A stretch of 22,495 bases of DNA from a bacterium. Lineage in GTDB: Bacteria; Cyanobacteriota; Vampirovibrionia; Gastranaerophilales; UBA9971. Below are positions 6,563-13,616 of this stretch, in pieces (position 1 is the first letter of the stretch; each line of letters begins with the position of its first letter). A program made the translations under genes and the position numbers. The notes under the pieces were generated by a model. The model did no database searches. It was given only the letters and a program-made list of their open reading frames with translations, and had not been told where the DNA came from. The stretch covers positions 1 through 22,495 of the forward strand of contig JBAWVS010000045.1 of assembly GCA_037147175.1 (NCBI GenBank), read 5' to 3'.

Positions 6563-7827
6563 TGGCAACAACAGCAGAAAAAATTGAAAATAAAGCAGGT
6601 TATAAAAAAACCGAACTCGGTTGGATTCCTGAAGAATGGGAAATTAAGAAAATAAAAGAAATTGTTTCTAAGGTTGGTAGTGGGATTACACCACGAGGAG
6701 GAAGTTCAACATATAAAAAAGAAGGCATCCCGTTCATACGTAGCCAAAATGTCCTTTATGGAAGACTTTCTTTTGATGATATAGCTTTTATTGATGAAAA
6801 ACAGCACAAATCCATGTCAAACAGCATGGTAAAGCCGAATGACCTTTTAATGAACATAACTGGAGCATCAATAGGTAGAGCTTGTATAGTTCCTGCGAAT
6901 GTTATTGAATCAAATGTAAACCAGCATGTTTGTATTATTCGAGTAAATAATTCTTTAGTACCTGGATTTTTACTTCATTTTCTTCTATCTCCCAAAGGAC
7001 AAAATCAAATTGATACATTTCAGGCTGGCGGAAATAGGGAAGGTTTGAATTATGAACAAGTACGTTCTTTTAAAATTCCTTTCATTCCACTAACCGAACA
7101 ACAAAAAATCGCTGAAATCCTCTCATGTTGGGATAAAGTTATAGAAAAGACAGAAAACCTAATAACCGCGAAAACTCAACTCAAAAATGCCTTTATGCAA
7201 AAGCTTCTTACGGGGAAGGTTAGATTTGAGGAATTTTCAGGACAAAAGTGGAAGCAATCTAAAATACAAGATATATTTGAGTCAAAGTCAGTAAAACACA
7301 ATGGATCAGATTATTTACCTATTTTGTCTGTAACAAAAGATGGAATAAAACTTCAATCAGAACATTTTAAGAAACGAGTAGCAAGCAAAAATACGGCAGG
7401 TTATTTAATAGTTGAAAAAAATGAAATTGCAATGAGTGGGTTAAATTTTTGGATGGGCTCAATAGATATGCAACAAATAGTACCTAAAGGTATTATTTCT
7501 CCTGCTTATGAAGTATTTAAAATAAGAAATAATAATGCAGATAAGAAGTTTTTGAAATTTTTTGTTAGAAGTCATCTGATGTTAAAAATTTTAGTTGATT
7601 CATCAGTTCAAGGAGCTAGTATAGTTAGAAGAAATCTGAATTATAAAGGGTTTATGGCGAGTAAATTATATATACCTTCTCTTGAAGAACAACAAAAAAT
7701 TGCAGCAGTTTTGAATTCTTGCGATAAAGAAACAGAACTTTTAAACAAACAGCTTGATGCACTTAAAGAGCAGAAAAAAGGCTTGATGCAGAAATTACTT
7801 ACAGGGCAGATACGAGTTAAAATTTAA
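6562..7827 (+). CDS. hsdS: Type I restriction specificity subunit (full-length HsdS)
   Basis: 421 aa from ATG 6562, which overlaps the preceding stop by one base and has AGGAG 9 nt upstream; a TTG at 6538 in frame is not preferred. The layout is classical: TRD1 from GWIPEEWEIKKI (residues 20-31) to about 175, a helical conserved region (LTEQQKIAEILSCWDKVIEK ... FMQKLLTGKVRF), TRD2 about 220-372, and a second helical region (LEEQQKIAAVLNSCDKE ... LMQKLLTGQIRV). The two helical regions are clear repeats of each other. The two TRDs set a bipartite recognition sequence, with spacing fixed by the helices. It docks HsdM and HsdR into the complex. The recognition site cannot be predicted by eye. Confidence 0.93.
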   Translation: MATTAEKIENKAGYKKTELGWIPEEWEIKKIKEIVSKVGSGITPRGGSSTYKKEGIPFIRSQNVLYGRLSFDDIAFIDEKQHKSMSNSMVKPNDLLMNITGASIGRACIVPANVIESNVNQHVCIIRVNNSLVPGFLLHFLLSPKGQNQIDTFQAGGNREGLNYEQVRSFKIPFIPLTEQQKIAEILSCWDKVIEKTENLITAKTQLKNAFMQKLLTGKVRFEEFSGQKWKQSKIQDIFESKSVKHNGSDYLPILSVTKDGIKLQSEHFKKRVASKNTAGYLIVEKNEIAMSGLNFWMGSIDMQQIVPKGIISPAYEVFKIRNNNADKKFLKFFVRSHLMLKILVDSSVQGASIVRRNLNYKGFMASKLYIPSLEEQQKIAAVLNSCDKETELLNKQLDALKEQKKGLMQKLLTGQIRVKI

Positions 7828-7838
7828 GGAGTTTTATC

Positions 7839-8081
7839 ATGACAGACAAAAAACCTAAACAAATTCACGTTATGTATAACAAACAAAACAAAGAATGGTA
7901 CGGCAAGCAAGACGGCGGAGAAAGAAAATCTTTTACTGCTCCGACTCAGGCAGATGCAATTGAAAGAGCAAAGCAAATAGCTCAAAATAAACAACAAGAA
8001 TTATCAATCCACAGAAAAGATAATAATCAAATTCGTGATAAAAACAGTTATGGTAATGATAATTTTCCACCAAGAGGATAG
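7839..8081 (+). CDS. DUF2188 domain protein
   Basis: An 80-aa protein of the DUF2188 type: an aromatic strand (WYGKQDGGERKSF), then AIERAKQIAQNKQQELSIHRKD, where the alpha helix and short strand match the family pattern, ending with an ...YGNDNFPPRG tail. The family is widespread and functionally undefined. A strong AAGGAG site lies 8 nt before the ATG. The next gene's ribosome binding site begins at this gene's stop. It sits between hsdS and hsdR with no terminator, so it is part of the operon. A small regulatory or accessory role in restriction is possible but not shown. Confidence 0.72.
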   Translation: MTDKKPKQIHVMYNKQNKEWYGKQDGGERKSFTAPTQADAIERAKQIAQNKQQELSIHRKDNNQIRDKNSYGNDNFPPRG

Positions 8082-8094
8082 AAAGGAGATAAAA

Positions 8095-8460
8095 ATGAAC
8101 ATAAAAACAGTATTAGATAACGTGAACGCTATCAAAGAAATTGCTGATTCAATACAAAATATAGAACTAAAAAGCATAATAGTTGACTTAAAAGAACAGG
8201 TCTTAGAACTTAAAGAAGAAAATCTCAACTTGAAAGAAAAATTATCAAAGCAAGAAGATTTTAACATGATCTTTGAAGACAATAAGTACTGGAACACAAA
8301 CGAGAATAACGTAAAAGACGGACCTTATTGTCCGGCTTGTTGGGATAATAATAAAAAAACTATTAGATTTAACGAAGCAAAAATGTCATTTCATTGTCCG
8401 GTATGTAAAAATACGGTATCTAAAAATCTTGATCGCCCCAATGTTGCTATAAGTATATAG
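8095..8460 (+). CDS. Coiled-coil / zinc-ribbon protein
   Basis: 121 aa from ATG 8095, preceded by AAAGGAG; an upstream in-frame start at 8035 would lie inside the DUF2188 gene without a site. Residues about 5-55 form a leucine/glutamate-rich coiled coil (LKEQVLELKEENLNLKEKL). A zinc ribbon follows: CPAC at 79-82 and CPVC at 101-104, with a beta-type stretch between. The motif YW...DGPYCPACWD is, as I recall, shared with many small uncharacterised proteins in accessory DNA. The coiled coil suggests a dimer, and the ribbon could bind nucleic acid or protein. It ends 17 nt before hsdR and is in the same operon. Function unknown. Confidence 0.75.
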   Translation: MNIKTVLDNVNAIKEIADSIQNIELKSIIVDLKEQVLELKEENLNLKEKLSKQEDFNMIFEDNKYWNTNENNVKDGPYCPACWDNNKKTIRFNEAKMSFHCPVCKNTVSKNLDRPNVAISI

Positions 8461-8477
8461 AATTAAAGGTTTATAAA

Positions 8478-11400
8478 ATGCAGACTATACCGTCATTACA
8501 AGAAGATCATATTTCGCAAATACCTGCTTTGCAGCTTTTGCAGAACTTAAATTATACTTATCTTACACCTCAAGAAGCCTTGCAGGGTAGACAAGGCAAG
8601 ACTTCAAATGTCATTCTTGAGAATATTCTTGAAAATCAGCTTAAAAAAATCAACAAAATAACTTTTAAAGGTAAGCAGTCTGATTTTTCTGATTTAAGCA
8701 TAAGAGGAGCTGTTCAGGCTCTTAAAGATGTTGTTTATGATGGTTTAGTACGCACAAATGAAAAGGTTTATGACCTTCTTACTCTCGGCAAAAGCTTTGA
8801 GCAGAATGTTGACGGCGATGTTAAAAGTTTTAATATTAATTTTATCGACTGGAAAACCTTTGATAATAACGTTTTTCATGTCACGGAAGAGTTTGAAGTG
8901 GCAAGAACCGCAAGCAATTCGACAAGACGACCCGACTTGATTCTTTTTTTAAACGGTATTCCTTTTGTTGTTATTGAGTGCAAACGCCCTGATCTTAGTA
9001 CAACTGATAATTCTTTGCCGGTTGATCAGGCAGTTTCTCAACATATCAGAAACCAAAAAGAAGATGAAATCCCTAAGCTCTTTACTTATACACAACTTTT
9101 AATAGCAACAGACAAGAATAATGCAAAATACGCAACAACCGGCACAAAATCAAAGTTCTGGGCTGTATGGAAAGAAGAAAAAAATATTGAAGAAGAGCTT
9201 AAAACGCTTATAAATAAACCTCTGTCAGATGACAAAAAAGACAAATTATTTAAAGACCGCTTTAAATATGTAAAAGGTTTTTTTGACGAATTAGAAGCGC
9301 AAGGTAGAGAAGTGACGGAACAAGACAAGGTTATTTATTCGCTTTGTCAGCCTGAAAGACTTATCGAACTTGCATATAAATTTATAGTTTTTGACAACAA
9401 CGAAAAAAAAGTTGCCCGATATCAGCAGTATTTTGCAGTAAAAGAATCTCTTGAAAGAGTTAAACACTTTGATCATGACGGAAGTCGTTTAGGCGGTGTT
9501 ATTTGGCATACACAGGGAAGCGGAAAGTCTTTGACAATGGTAATGTTAGCAAAAGCAATTTCTCTTGAACCAAGCATCATAGACCCTAAGATTATTCTTG
9601 TTACAGACAGGGTTGATCTTGATGATCAGATTTATAAAACCTTCTATCAATGCGGTAAAAATCCCGTTCAAGCGGCAAGTGGCAACCATTTGGTTGAACT
9701 TATCGAACAAAAAAAAGAAAGTATTATAACGGTTATTATTGATAAATTTGTTGCAGCCGTTAATAAAAAGAACATCAAAAACGAATCGAGCAATATATTT
9801 GTACTTGTTGATGAAAGTCATCGGAGCCAATACAAAACAAAAAATACCATGATGAAAAAAGTCTTTCCGAAAGGCTGTTACATAGGTTTTACCGGAACCC
9901 CGATAAAAAAGAAAGACAAAAATACAACCGAAAAATTCGGCGGCATAATAGGCAAGCCTTACAAAATTGATGATGCTGTTGCAGATGCTACCGTTGTCCC
10001 CCTTCTGTACGAGGGAAGACACGCTTTGCAGGAAGTTAATCATAAGGCAATTGATAATTGGTTTGAAATCGTAACAAAATACCTTACGGATAAACAAAAA
10101 GAAGACTTAAAAAGAAAATACAGTTCTGCTGATCATTTAAACGAAGCTGATCAAAAGATTTACCGTATTGCTTATGATATTAGCGAACATTATAAAACAA
10201 CTTGGCAGGGTACAGGTTTTAAAGGGCAACTAACGGCATCTTCAAAACTGGCTGCAATAAAATACAAAAAATATATGGATGAATTCGGACTTGTTTCAAC
10301 AGAAGTTTTGATTTCGCCCCCTGATACAAGAGAAGGTCACGAAGACGTGCAGGAAGAAACAGAAGATTTAGTACAGGTCTTCTGGAAAAAAATGATTGAA
10401 AAGTACGGCAGCGATGAAAATTACACTAAACAAGTAATAAACTCATTTAAGCACGGCGAAACACCTGAAATTATTATTGTAGTTGATAAATTATTAACCG
10501 GATTCGATGAACCTAAAAACACAGTTTTATATATAGCTCGTTCATTAAGAGAACACACCTTATTGCAGGCAATTGCAAGAGTTAACAGGCTTTGCGAAGG
10601 CAAGGACTTCGGTTATATTGTCGATTATTACGGGTTATTAGGTGAACTTGACACGGCTTTAACGGCTTATAGCTCATTAGAAGCTTTTGACGAAGAAGAC
10701 GTTAAAAATTCTATCAGAAATGTAATGGATGAAGTCAATACGCTTTCTCAAAAACACTCTGATCTTTGGGATATATTTAAAACAATCAGAAATAAACGTG
10801 ATGAAGAAGAATACGAACTTCTTTTGGGCAATGAAGAAATAAGAAAGAACTTTTTTGAAAGACTTTGCGAATATGTAAAAACTCTTGAAATTGCCATGTC
10901 GACTTTTAAATTTGTCAACGAAACACCTGATGAAACAATTAAAATGTATAAAAATGATGCAAGATTCTTTTTAAGATTAAGAGTGTCAGTTAAAAAACGT
11001 TATGCCGAAACTATTGATTATAAAGATTATGAGAAGAAAGTTCAAAAGCTTATCGATACATATATTACTTCTGATGAAATAATTCAAATTACCGAGCCTG
11101 TTAATATTTTCGATACAGAAAAATTTGATGCCGAAGTCGAGAAAATAGGCAGCTTAGCATCTAAAGCGGATACTATTGCACATAGAACAAGTAAAACTAT
11201 TACTGAAAAGTGGGACGAAGACCCTGTGTTTTACAGAAAGTTTTCTGAAATGTTAAAAGATGCAATAGAAGCCTTTAAACAGAAAATAATGCAAGCAAAA
11301 AATGAGTTTGAAAGAAAATTATCAGAAAGAGAATATTATGACGTTGTTCAAAATATCATGAATAATGTCAGAAATAGATCAGGCGATGATCTTCCTGAAA

Positions 11401-11708
11401 AATTAAGACATAGAGAAGTCGCAAAAGCTTTTTACGGCGTTTCTTTAGAGCTTCTTGATAAATATAATGATGCAACATTTAATGCGAAAGAAATTTCAGC
11501 TGATATTGCCGTAAAAATTGATGACATAATTTTACAAAACAAAATTGTTGACTGGGTAAACAATCAAGATATTCAAAACATAATGTTTAACGAAACAGAA
11601 GACTTCCTTTTTAGCATAAAAGGACGCTACAACCTCCTTTTGAGCTATGATGATATTGACAATATTATTGAAGGTTGTCTGAAGGTAGCGAGAAACAGGT
11701 ATCAATAA
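8478..11708 (+). CDS. hsdR: Type I restriction endonuclease subunit
   Basis: A full-length motor/nuclease subunit (1076 aa). The HSDR_N nuclease domain shows RRPD (150-153), with D152, and VVIECKR (164-170), giving the PD-(D/E)xK site D152, E167, K169. The SF2 translocase follows: Walker A QGSGKS (346-351), DESH box (445-448), TGTP (472-475) and a helicase motif VI-like QAIARVNR in the second RecA lobe. The remaining C-terminal 350 residues are helical and would dock onto the methyltransferase core. HsdR reels in DNA using ATP and cuts unmodified DNA far from the site. A weak AAAGG site precedes the ATG. No frame damage was seen, so the R-M system looks complete. Confidence 0.95.
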   Translation: MQTIPSLQEDHISQIPALQLLQNLNYTYLTPQEALQGRQGKTSNVILENILENQLKKINKITFKGKQSDFSDLSIRGAVQALKDVVYDGLVRTNEKVYDLLTLGKSFEQNVDGDVKSFNINFIDWKTFDNNVFHVTEEFEVARTASNSTRRPDLILFLNGIPFVVIECKRPDLSTTDNSLPVDQAVSQHIRNQKEDEIPKLFTYTQLLIATDKNNAKYATTGTKSKFWAVWKEEKNIEEELKTLINKPLSDDKKDKLFKDRFKYVKGFFDELEAQGREVTEQDKVIYSLCQPERLIELAYKFIVFDNNEKKVARYQQYFAVKESLERVKHFDHDGSRLGGVIWHTQGSGKSLTMVMLAKAISLEPSIIDPKIILVTDRVDLDDQIYKTFYQCGKNPVQAASGNHLVELIEQKKESIITVIIDKFVAAVNKKNIKNESSNIFVLVDESHRSQYKTKNTMMKKVFPKGCYIGFTGTPIKKKDKNTTEKFGGIIGKPYKIDDAVADATVVPLLYEGRHALQEVNHKAIDNWFEIVTKYLTDKQKEDLKRKYSSADHLNEADQKIYRIAYDISEHYKTTWQGTGFKGQLTASSKLAAIKYKKYMDEFGLVSTEVLISPPDTREGHEDVQEETEDLVQVFWKKMIEKYGSDENYTKQVINSFKHGETPEIIIVVDKLLTGFDEPKNTVLYIARSLREHTLLQAIARVNRLCEGKDFGYIVDYYGLLGELDTALTAYSSLEAFDEEDVKNSIRNVMDEVNTLSQKHSDLWDIFKTIRNKRDEEEYELLLGNEEIRKNFFERLCEYVKTLEIAMSTFKFVNETPDETIKMYKNDARFFLRLRVSVKKRYAETIDYKDYEKKVQKLIDTYITSDEIIQITEPVNIFDTEKFDAEVEKIGSLASKADTIAHRTSKTITEKWDEDPVFYRKFSEMLKDAIEAFKQKIMQAKNEFERKLSEREYYDVVQNIMNNVRNRSGDDLPEKLRHREVAKAFYGVSLELLDKYNDATFNAKEISADIAVKIDDIILQNKIVDWVNNQDIQNIMFNETEDFLFSIKGRYNLLLSYDDIDNIIEGCLKVARNRYQ

Positions 11709-11711
11709 TAA

Positions 11712-12437
11712 ATGATCTCAGAAAAAATAAAGCATTCTGTAAGTTACGGGACTAACGAAATTGAGTTTGTGCTTGAATTATGTGAAAGAAAGACCATTCA
11801 AATTATTGTTAATCCCGATTCTTCTGTAAATGTTAAAGCACCAAGCAACAAAAATATTGAAGAAGTTCTTAACCGTGTAAAAAATCGTGCGTCATGGATC
11901 ATGAAGCAAAAAAGATATTTTTCTTTTTACAAACCTGACATGCCGGAAAGAAAGTATATTAGCGGTGAATCTCACAGATACTTGGGTAAACAATATAGAC
12001 TTAAATTTATAAAATCCGTAGAGAATCAAATTAAATTGCAAAATGGATATCTTAAAGTCTTTACAGAAAACCGATCGGACATTGAATTTACGAAAACGCT
12101 TTTAGACGAATGGTATTTAAGTCACGCTAAAATAAAATTTCAGCAGAGACTGGATTTTTGCTATAAGAAAATAAAAAAACATAATATAGTCAGTATTCCG
12201 AAATTACAAATAAGAAAAATGACTAAGCGCTGGGGCAGCTGTACTTCTGACGGAAGAATAATTTTAAACCTCGATCTTGTAAAAGCGCCCTCTCATTGCA
12301 TTGATTATGTTATTATTCACGAATTATGTCATTTGAAATATCGTAACCATAATGCAGATTTTTTTAATTTATTATTACAATTAATACCCGATTGGGAAAA
12401 GCGAAAAGAAAAACTGGAAAAAATAGTCTTTTCATAA
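11712..12437 (+). CDS. YgjP-like (DUF45) zinc metallopeptidase
   Basis: This 241-aa protein matches the YgjP/DUF45 family: an N-terminal beta-rich domain (KTIQIIVNPDSSVNVKAP, then YLGKQYRLK), RWGSC at residues 173-177, and the zinc site HELCHLKYRNH (203-213), with H203, E204 as catalytic glutamate, H207 and probably H213. Its ATG lies 3 nt after the double stop of hsdR, so it is the last gene of the operon. YgjP homologues recur at the end of type I R-M operons, where their substrate is unknown. It could process a restriction subunit, as restriction alleviation in other systems relies on proteolysis of HsdR, but that link is speculation. Confidence 0.85.
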   Translation: MISEKIKHSVSYGTNEIEFVLELCERKTIQIIVNPDSSVNVKAPSNKNIEEVLNRVKNRASWIMKQKRYFSFYKPDMPERKYISGESHRYLGKQYRLKFIKSVENQIKLQNGYLKVFTENRSDIEFTKTLLDEWYLSHAKIKFQQRLDFCYKKIKKHNIVSIPKLQIRKMTKRWGSCTSDGRIILNLDLVKAPSHCIDYVIIHELCHLKYRNHNADFFNLLLQLIPDWEKRKEKLEKIVFS

Positions 12438-12493
12438 ATAATACTAAATTTCACTAAGACCCCCAAGACTAAAAGGCTCTTAAAACCTCCCCC

Positions 12494-12542
12494 TTGCGTT
12501 ATTTTATTATGTATAGCTAGATAATAAGCATATATAACGCAA
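12494..12542. promoter_or_regulatory. Extended dyad before the 47-aa gene
   Basis: TTGCGTTAT (12494-12502) and ATAACGCAA (12534-12542) are perfect 9-bp inverted arms, with weaker inner arms TTATTAT/ATAATAA (12504-12510, 12521-12527) and TAGCTA at the centre. The right arm abuts the ribosome binding site AAAGGAG. It may be a repressor operator, or an RNA hairpin that closes the site or ends the upstream operon. It has no T-run, so it is a poor intrinsic terminator. Confidence 0.45.
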
Positions 12543-12555
12543 AGGAGCAAAAATA

Positions 12556-12699
12556 ATGTCCGATATGATTGATGCAATAGGCAATGATTTAAAGATTTCT
12601 ATTGACGATTTAATCAATGAAATCAAGAAAAATAGAAAAGATATTATAAAAATTAAAATGAAACTCGGAATGGTCGAGCCTGAGGAATTAAAGGACTAA
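12556..12699 (+). CDS. Small acidic/basic helical protein (47 aa), unknown
   Basis: An ATG preceded by AAAGGAG at good spacing opens a 47-codon frame, MSDMIDAIGNDLKIS..., ending in PEELKD. It is predicted to be mostly helical and highly charged, with lysine/isoleucine periodicity (DLINEIKKNRKDIIKIKMKL). There is no membrane segment or cysteine. Its stop codon overlaps the stop of the convergent XRE gene by 4 nt, and a large dyad lies directly upstream. The tight pairing with a regulator suggests one genetic module, but no known family is recognised. A small DNA-mimic or antitoxin-like protein is possible. The good ribosome binding site is the main evidence that the gene is real. Confidence 0.6.
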   Translation: MSDMIDAIGNDLKISIDDLINEIKKNRKDIIKIKMKLGMVEPEELKD

Positions 12700-12911
12700 T
12701 CAAAGTCAAATAGGTCTTTTGGCTTAACTTCAAGAGCTTTTGAAATGGAATATAAGGTTAGCACGGGGGCATTTGCTTCTGCTCTTTCAATCATTCCTAT
12801 ATAGTTGCGGCTTTTGTTTATTTTTTCAGCCAACTGCTCTTGAGAGAGACCTTTTTCTCTTCTCAAATATTTTATATTTGTGCCCAATTTCTTTAAAAAA
12901 CGTTTACTCAT
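12696..12911 (-). CDS. XRE-family helix-turn-helix regulator
   Basis: A 71-aa single-domain HTH_3/Cro-C1 protein. Helices 2-3 read LSQEQLAEKINKSRNYIGMIERAEANAP (residues about 22-49), and the remainder is the usual closing helices (LTLYSISKALEVKPKDLF). It contains only the DNA-binding domain, so it probably acts as a dimeric repressor. It is convergent with the 47-aa gene, overlapping by 4 nt, and divergent from the exported-protein genes at 13056. A perfect 6-bp inverted repeat 33 bp upstream of its start may be its own operator. It could control the island's transcription or only this small module. Confidence 0.88.
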   Translation of the reverse strand: MSKRFLKKLGTNIKYLRREKGLSQEQLAEKINKSRNYIGMIERAEANAPVLTLYSISKALEVKPKDLFDFD

Positions 12912-12943
12912 TTCTTTATTATTTATGTTACCCTTTTTTTATC

Positions 12944-12962
12944 TACCAATTGATACTTGGTA
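12944..12962. promoter_or_regulatory. Candidate operator of the XRE regulator
   Basis: TACCAA and TTGGTA (12944-12949, 12957-12962) form a perfect inverted repeat with a 7-nt spacer, between the divergent XRE gene and the gene at 13056. Size and position fit a Cro/C1-type operator. Binding is inferred, not shown. Confidence 0.45.
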
Positions 12963-13039
12963 TTAATATGCAAAAGTAAAGTTATTAAAGGGTTTTTAGT
13001 AATTAAAACTATTGTGATTATGTAAAATTATTTACAATT

Positions 13040-13616
13040 AATTCGGAGATACCTCATGAAAAAATTTATAATATTATTTCTTTTAACTTTATTTTTATTA
13101 CCCAGCTCAACAGGTTTTGCAGAAGTCAGACCTCCTGAATGGAGCGATTATTGCCCTACTCAGTACGCTAATGCTAAATATGACAATAATGATTATTCCT
13201 ACCATTGGGATACCTGGAAAAATATATTTTTGTTTTGTTCAATCATTGGATTTCCAAAGTATGCGGATAATTACCATAAGGCTTATGTCCTTCTGGTAAA
13301 GCAAAATGAGCAAATAACCAATAATTATTGGGCTTTAAAACGAATTGCTTTTGAAAAAGAAAAAGAAATATGCAAATCTGACCCGAGCAATCAATCCTTA
13401 TGCTATTTGAAAGTAATGGAAAGAGAAGAAACCCGGCAGAACCGGGAAGAAATGAAAAAAGAAATGAGCGAAATAGCTCAAAGGCAAATGTTTATACAAA
13501 GTTTAAACAATATGGAAAGCAGCCTTCAGGCACAGCAACTTAATAATAACTTGAAGAACATAAATGACAGTATTAATAACCTTAAATATTAAATAATTAC
13601 AAACAATTCGGAGATA
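13040..13616 (+). repeat. Repeated leader AATTCGGAGATA before two exported-protein genes
   Basis: AATTCGGAGATA occurs at 13040-13051 and 13605-13616, each 4 nt before an ATG that begins MKKF. It contains the ribosome binding site. The identity beyond GGAG suggests shared ancestry of the two leaders, or recombination between them. Confidence 0.5.
13056..13592 (+). CDS. Exported protein of unknown function (178 aa)
   Basis: The N-terminus MKKFIILFLLTLFLLPSST with GFAEV at 20-24 is a clear Sec signal peptide, probably cut after Ala22 (GFA-EV). The mature part starts with an aromatic, cysteine-containing region (Cys33, Cys62 and two more near residues 108 and 117), which could form disulfides outside the cytoplasm. 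A glutamate/arginine-rich coiled coil follows (MEREETRQNREEMKKEMSEIAQRQ), then an Asn/Leu-rich tail. A GGAGATA ribosome binding site lies upstream. The leader is nearly copied before the next gene, and the 3' end shares an 18-bp repeat with the next gene's 3' end. No family is recognised. It is probably periplasmic or surface exposed. Confidence 0.7.
   Translation: MKKFIILFLLTLFLLPSSTGFAEVRPPEWSDYCPTQYANAKYDNNDYSYHWDTWKNIFLFCSIIGFPKYADNYHKAYVLLVKQNEQITNNYWALKRIAFEKEKEICKSDPSNQSLCYLKVMEREETRQNREEMKKEMSEIAQRQMFIQSLNNMESSLQAQQLNNNLKNINDSINNLKY

Noticed and set aside
3089-7827. Phase-variable hsdS inversion (shufflon-like) between the two S genes
   Set aside because: Both genes lie on the same strand, no inverted repeats were seen between them and the only recombinase is the element integrase 8 kb away.
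9546-10097. 183-aa minus-strand open frame inside hsdR
   Set aside because: It lies wholly antisense to the helicase motifs of hsdR, lacks a start signal and has low-complexity hydrophobic composition; a shadow frame.
12740-12979. 79-aa plus-strand frame opposite the XRE regulator
   Set aside because: Antisense to a clear helix-turn-helix gene and without a ribosome binding site.
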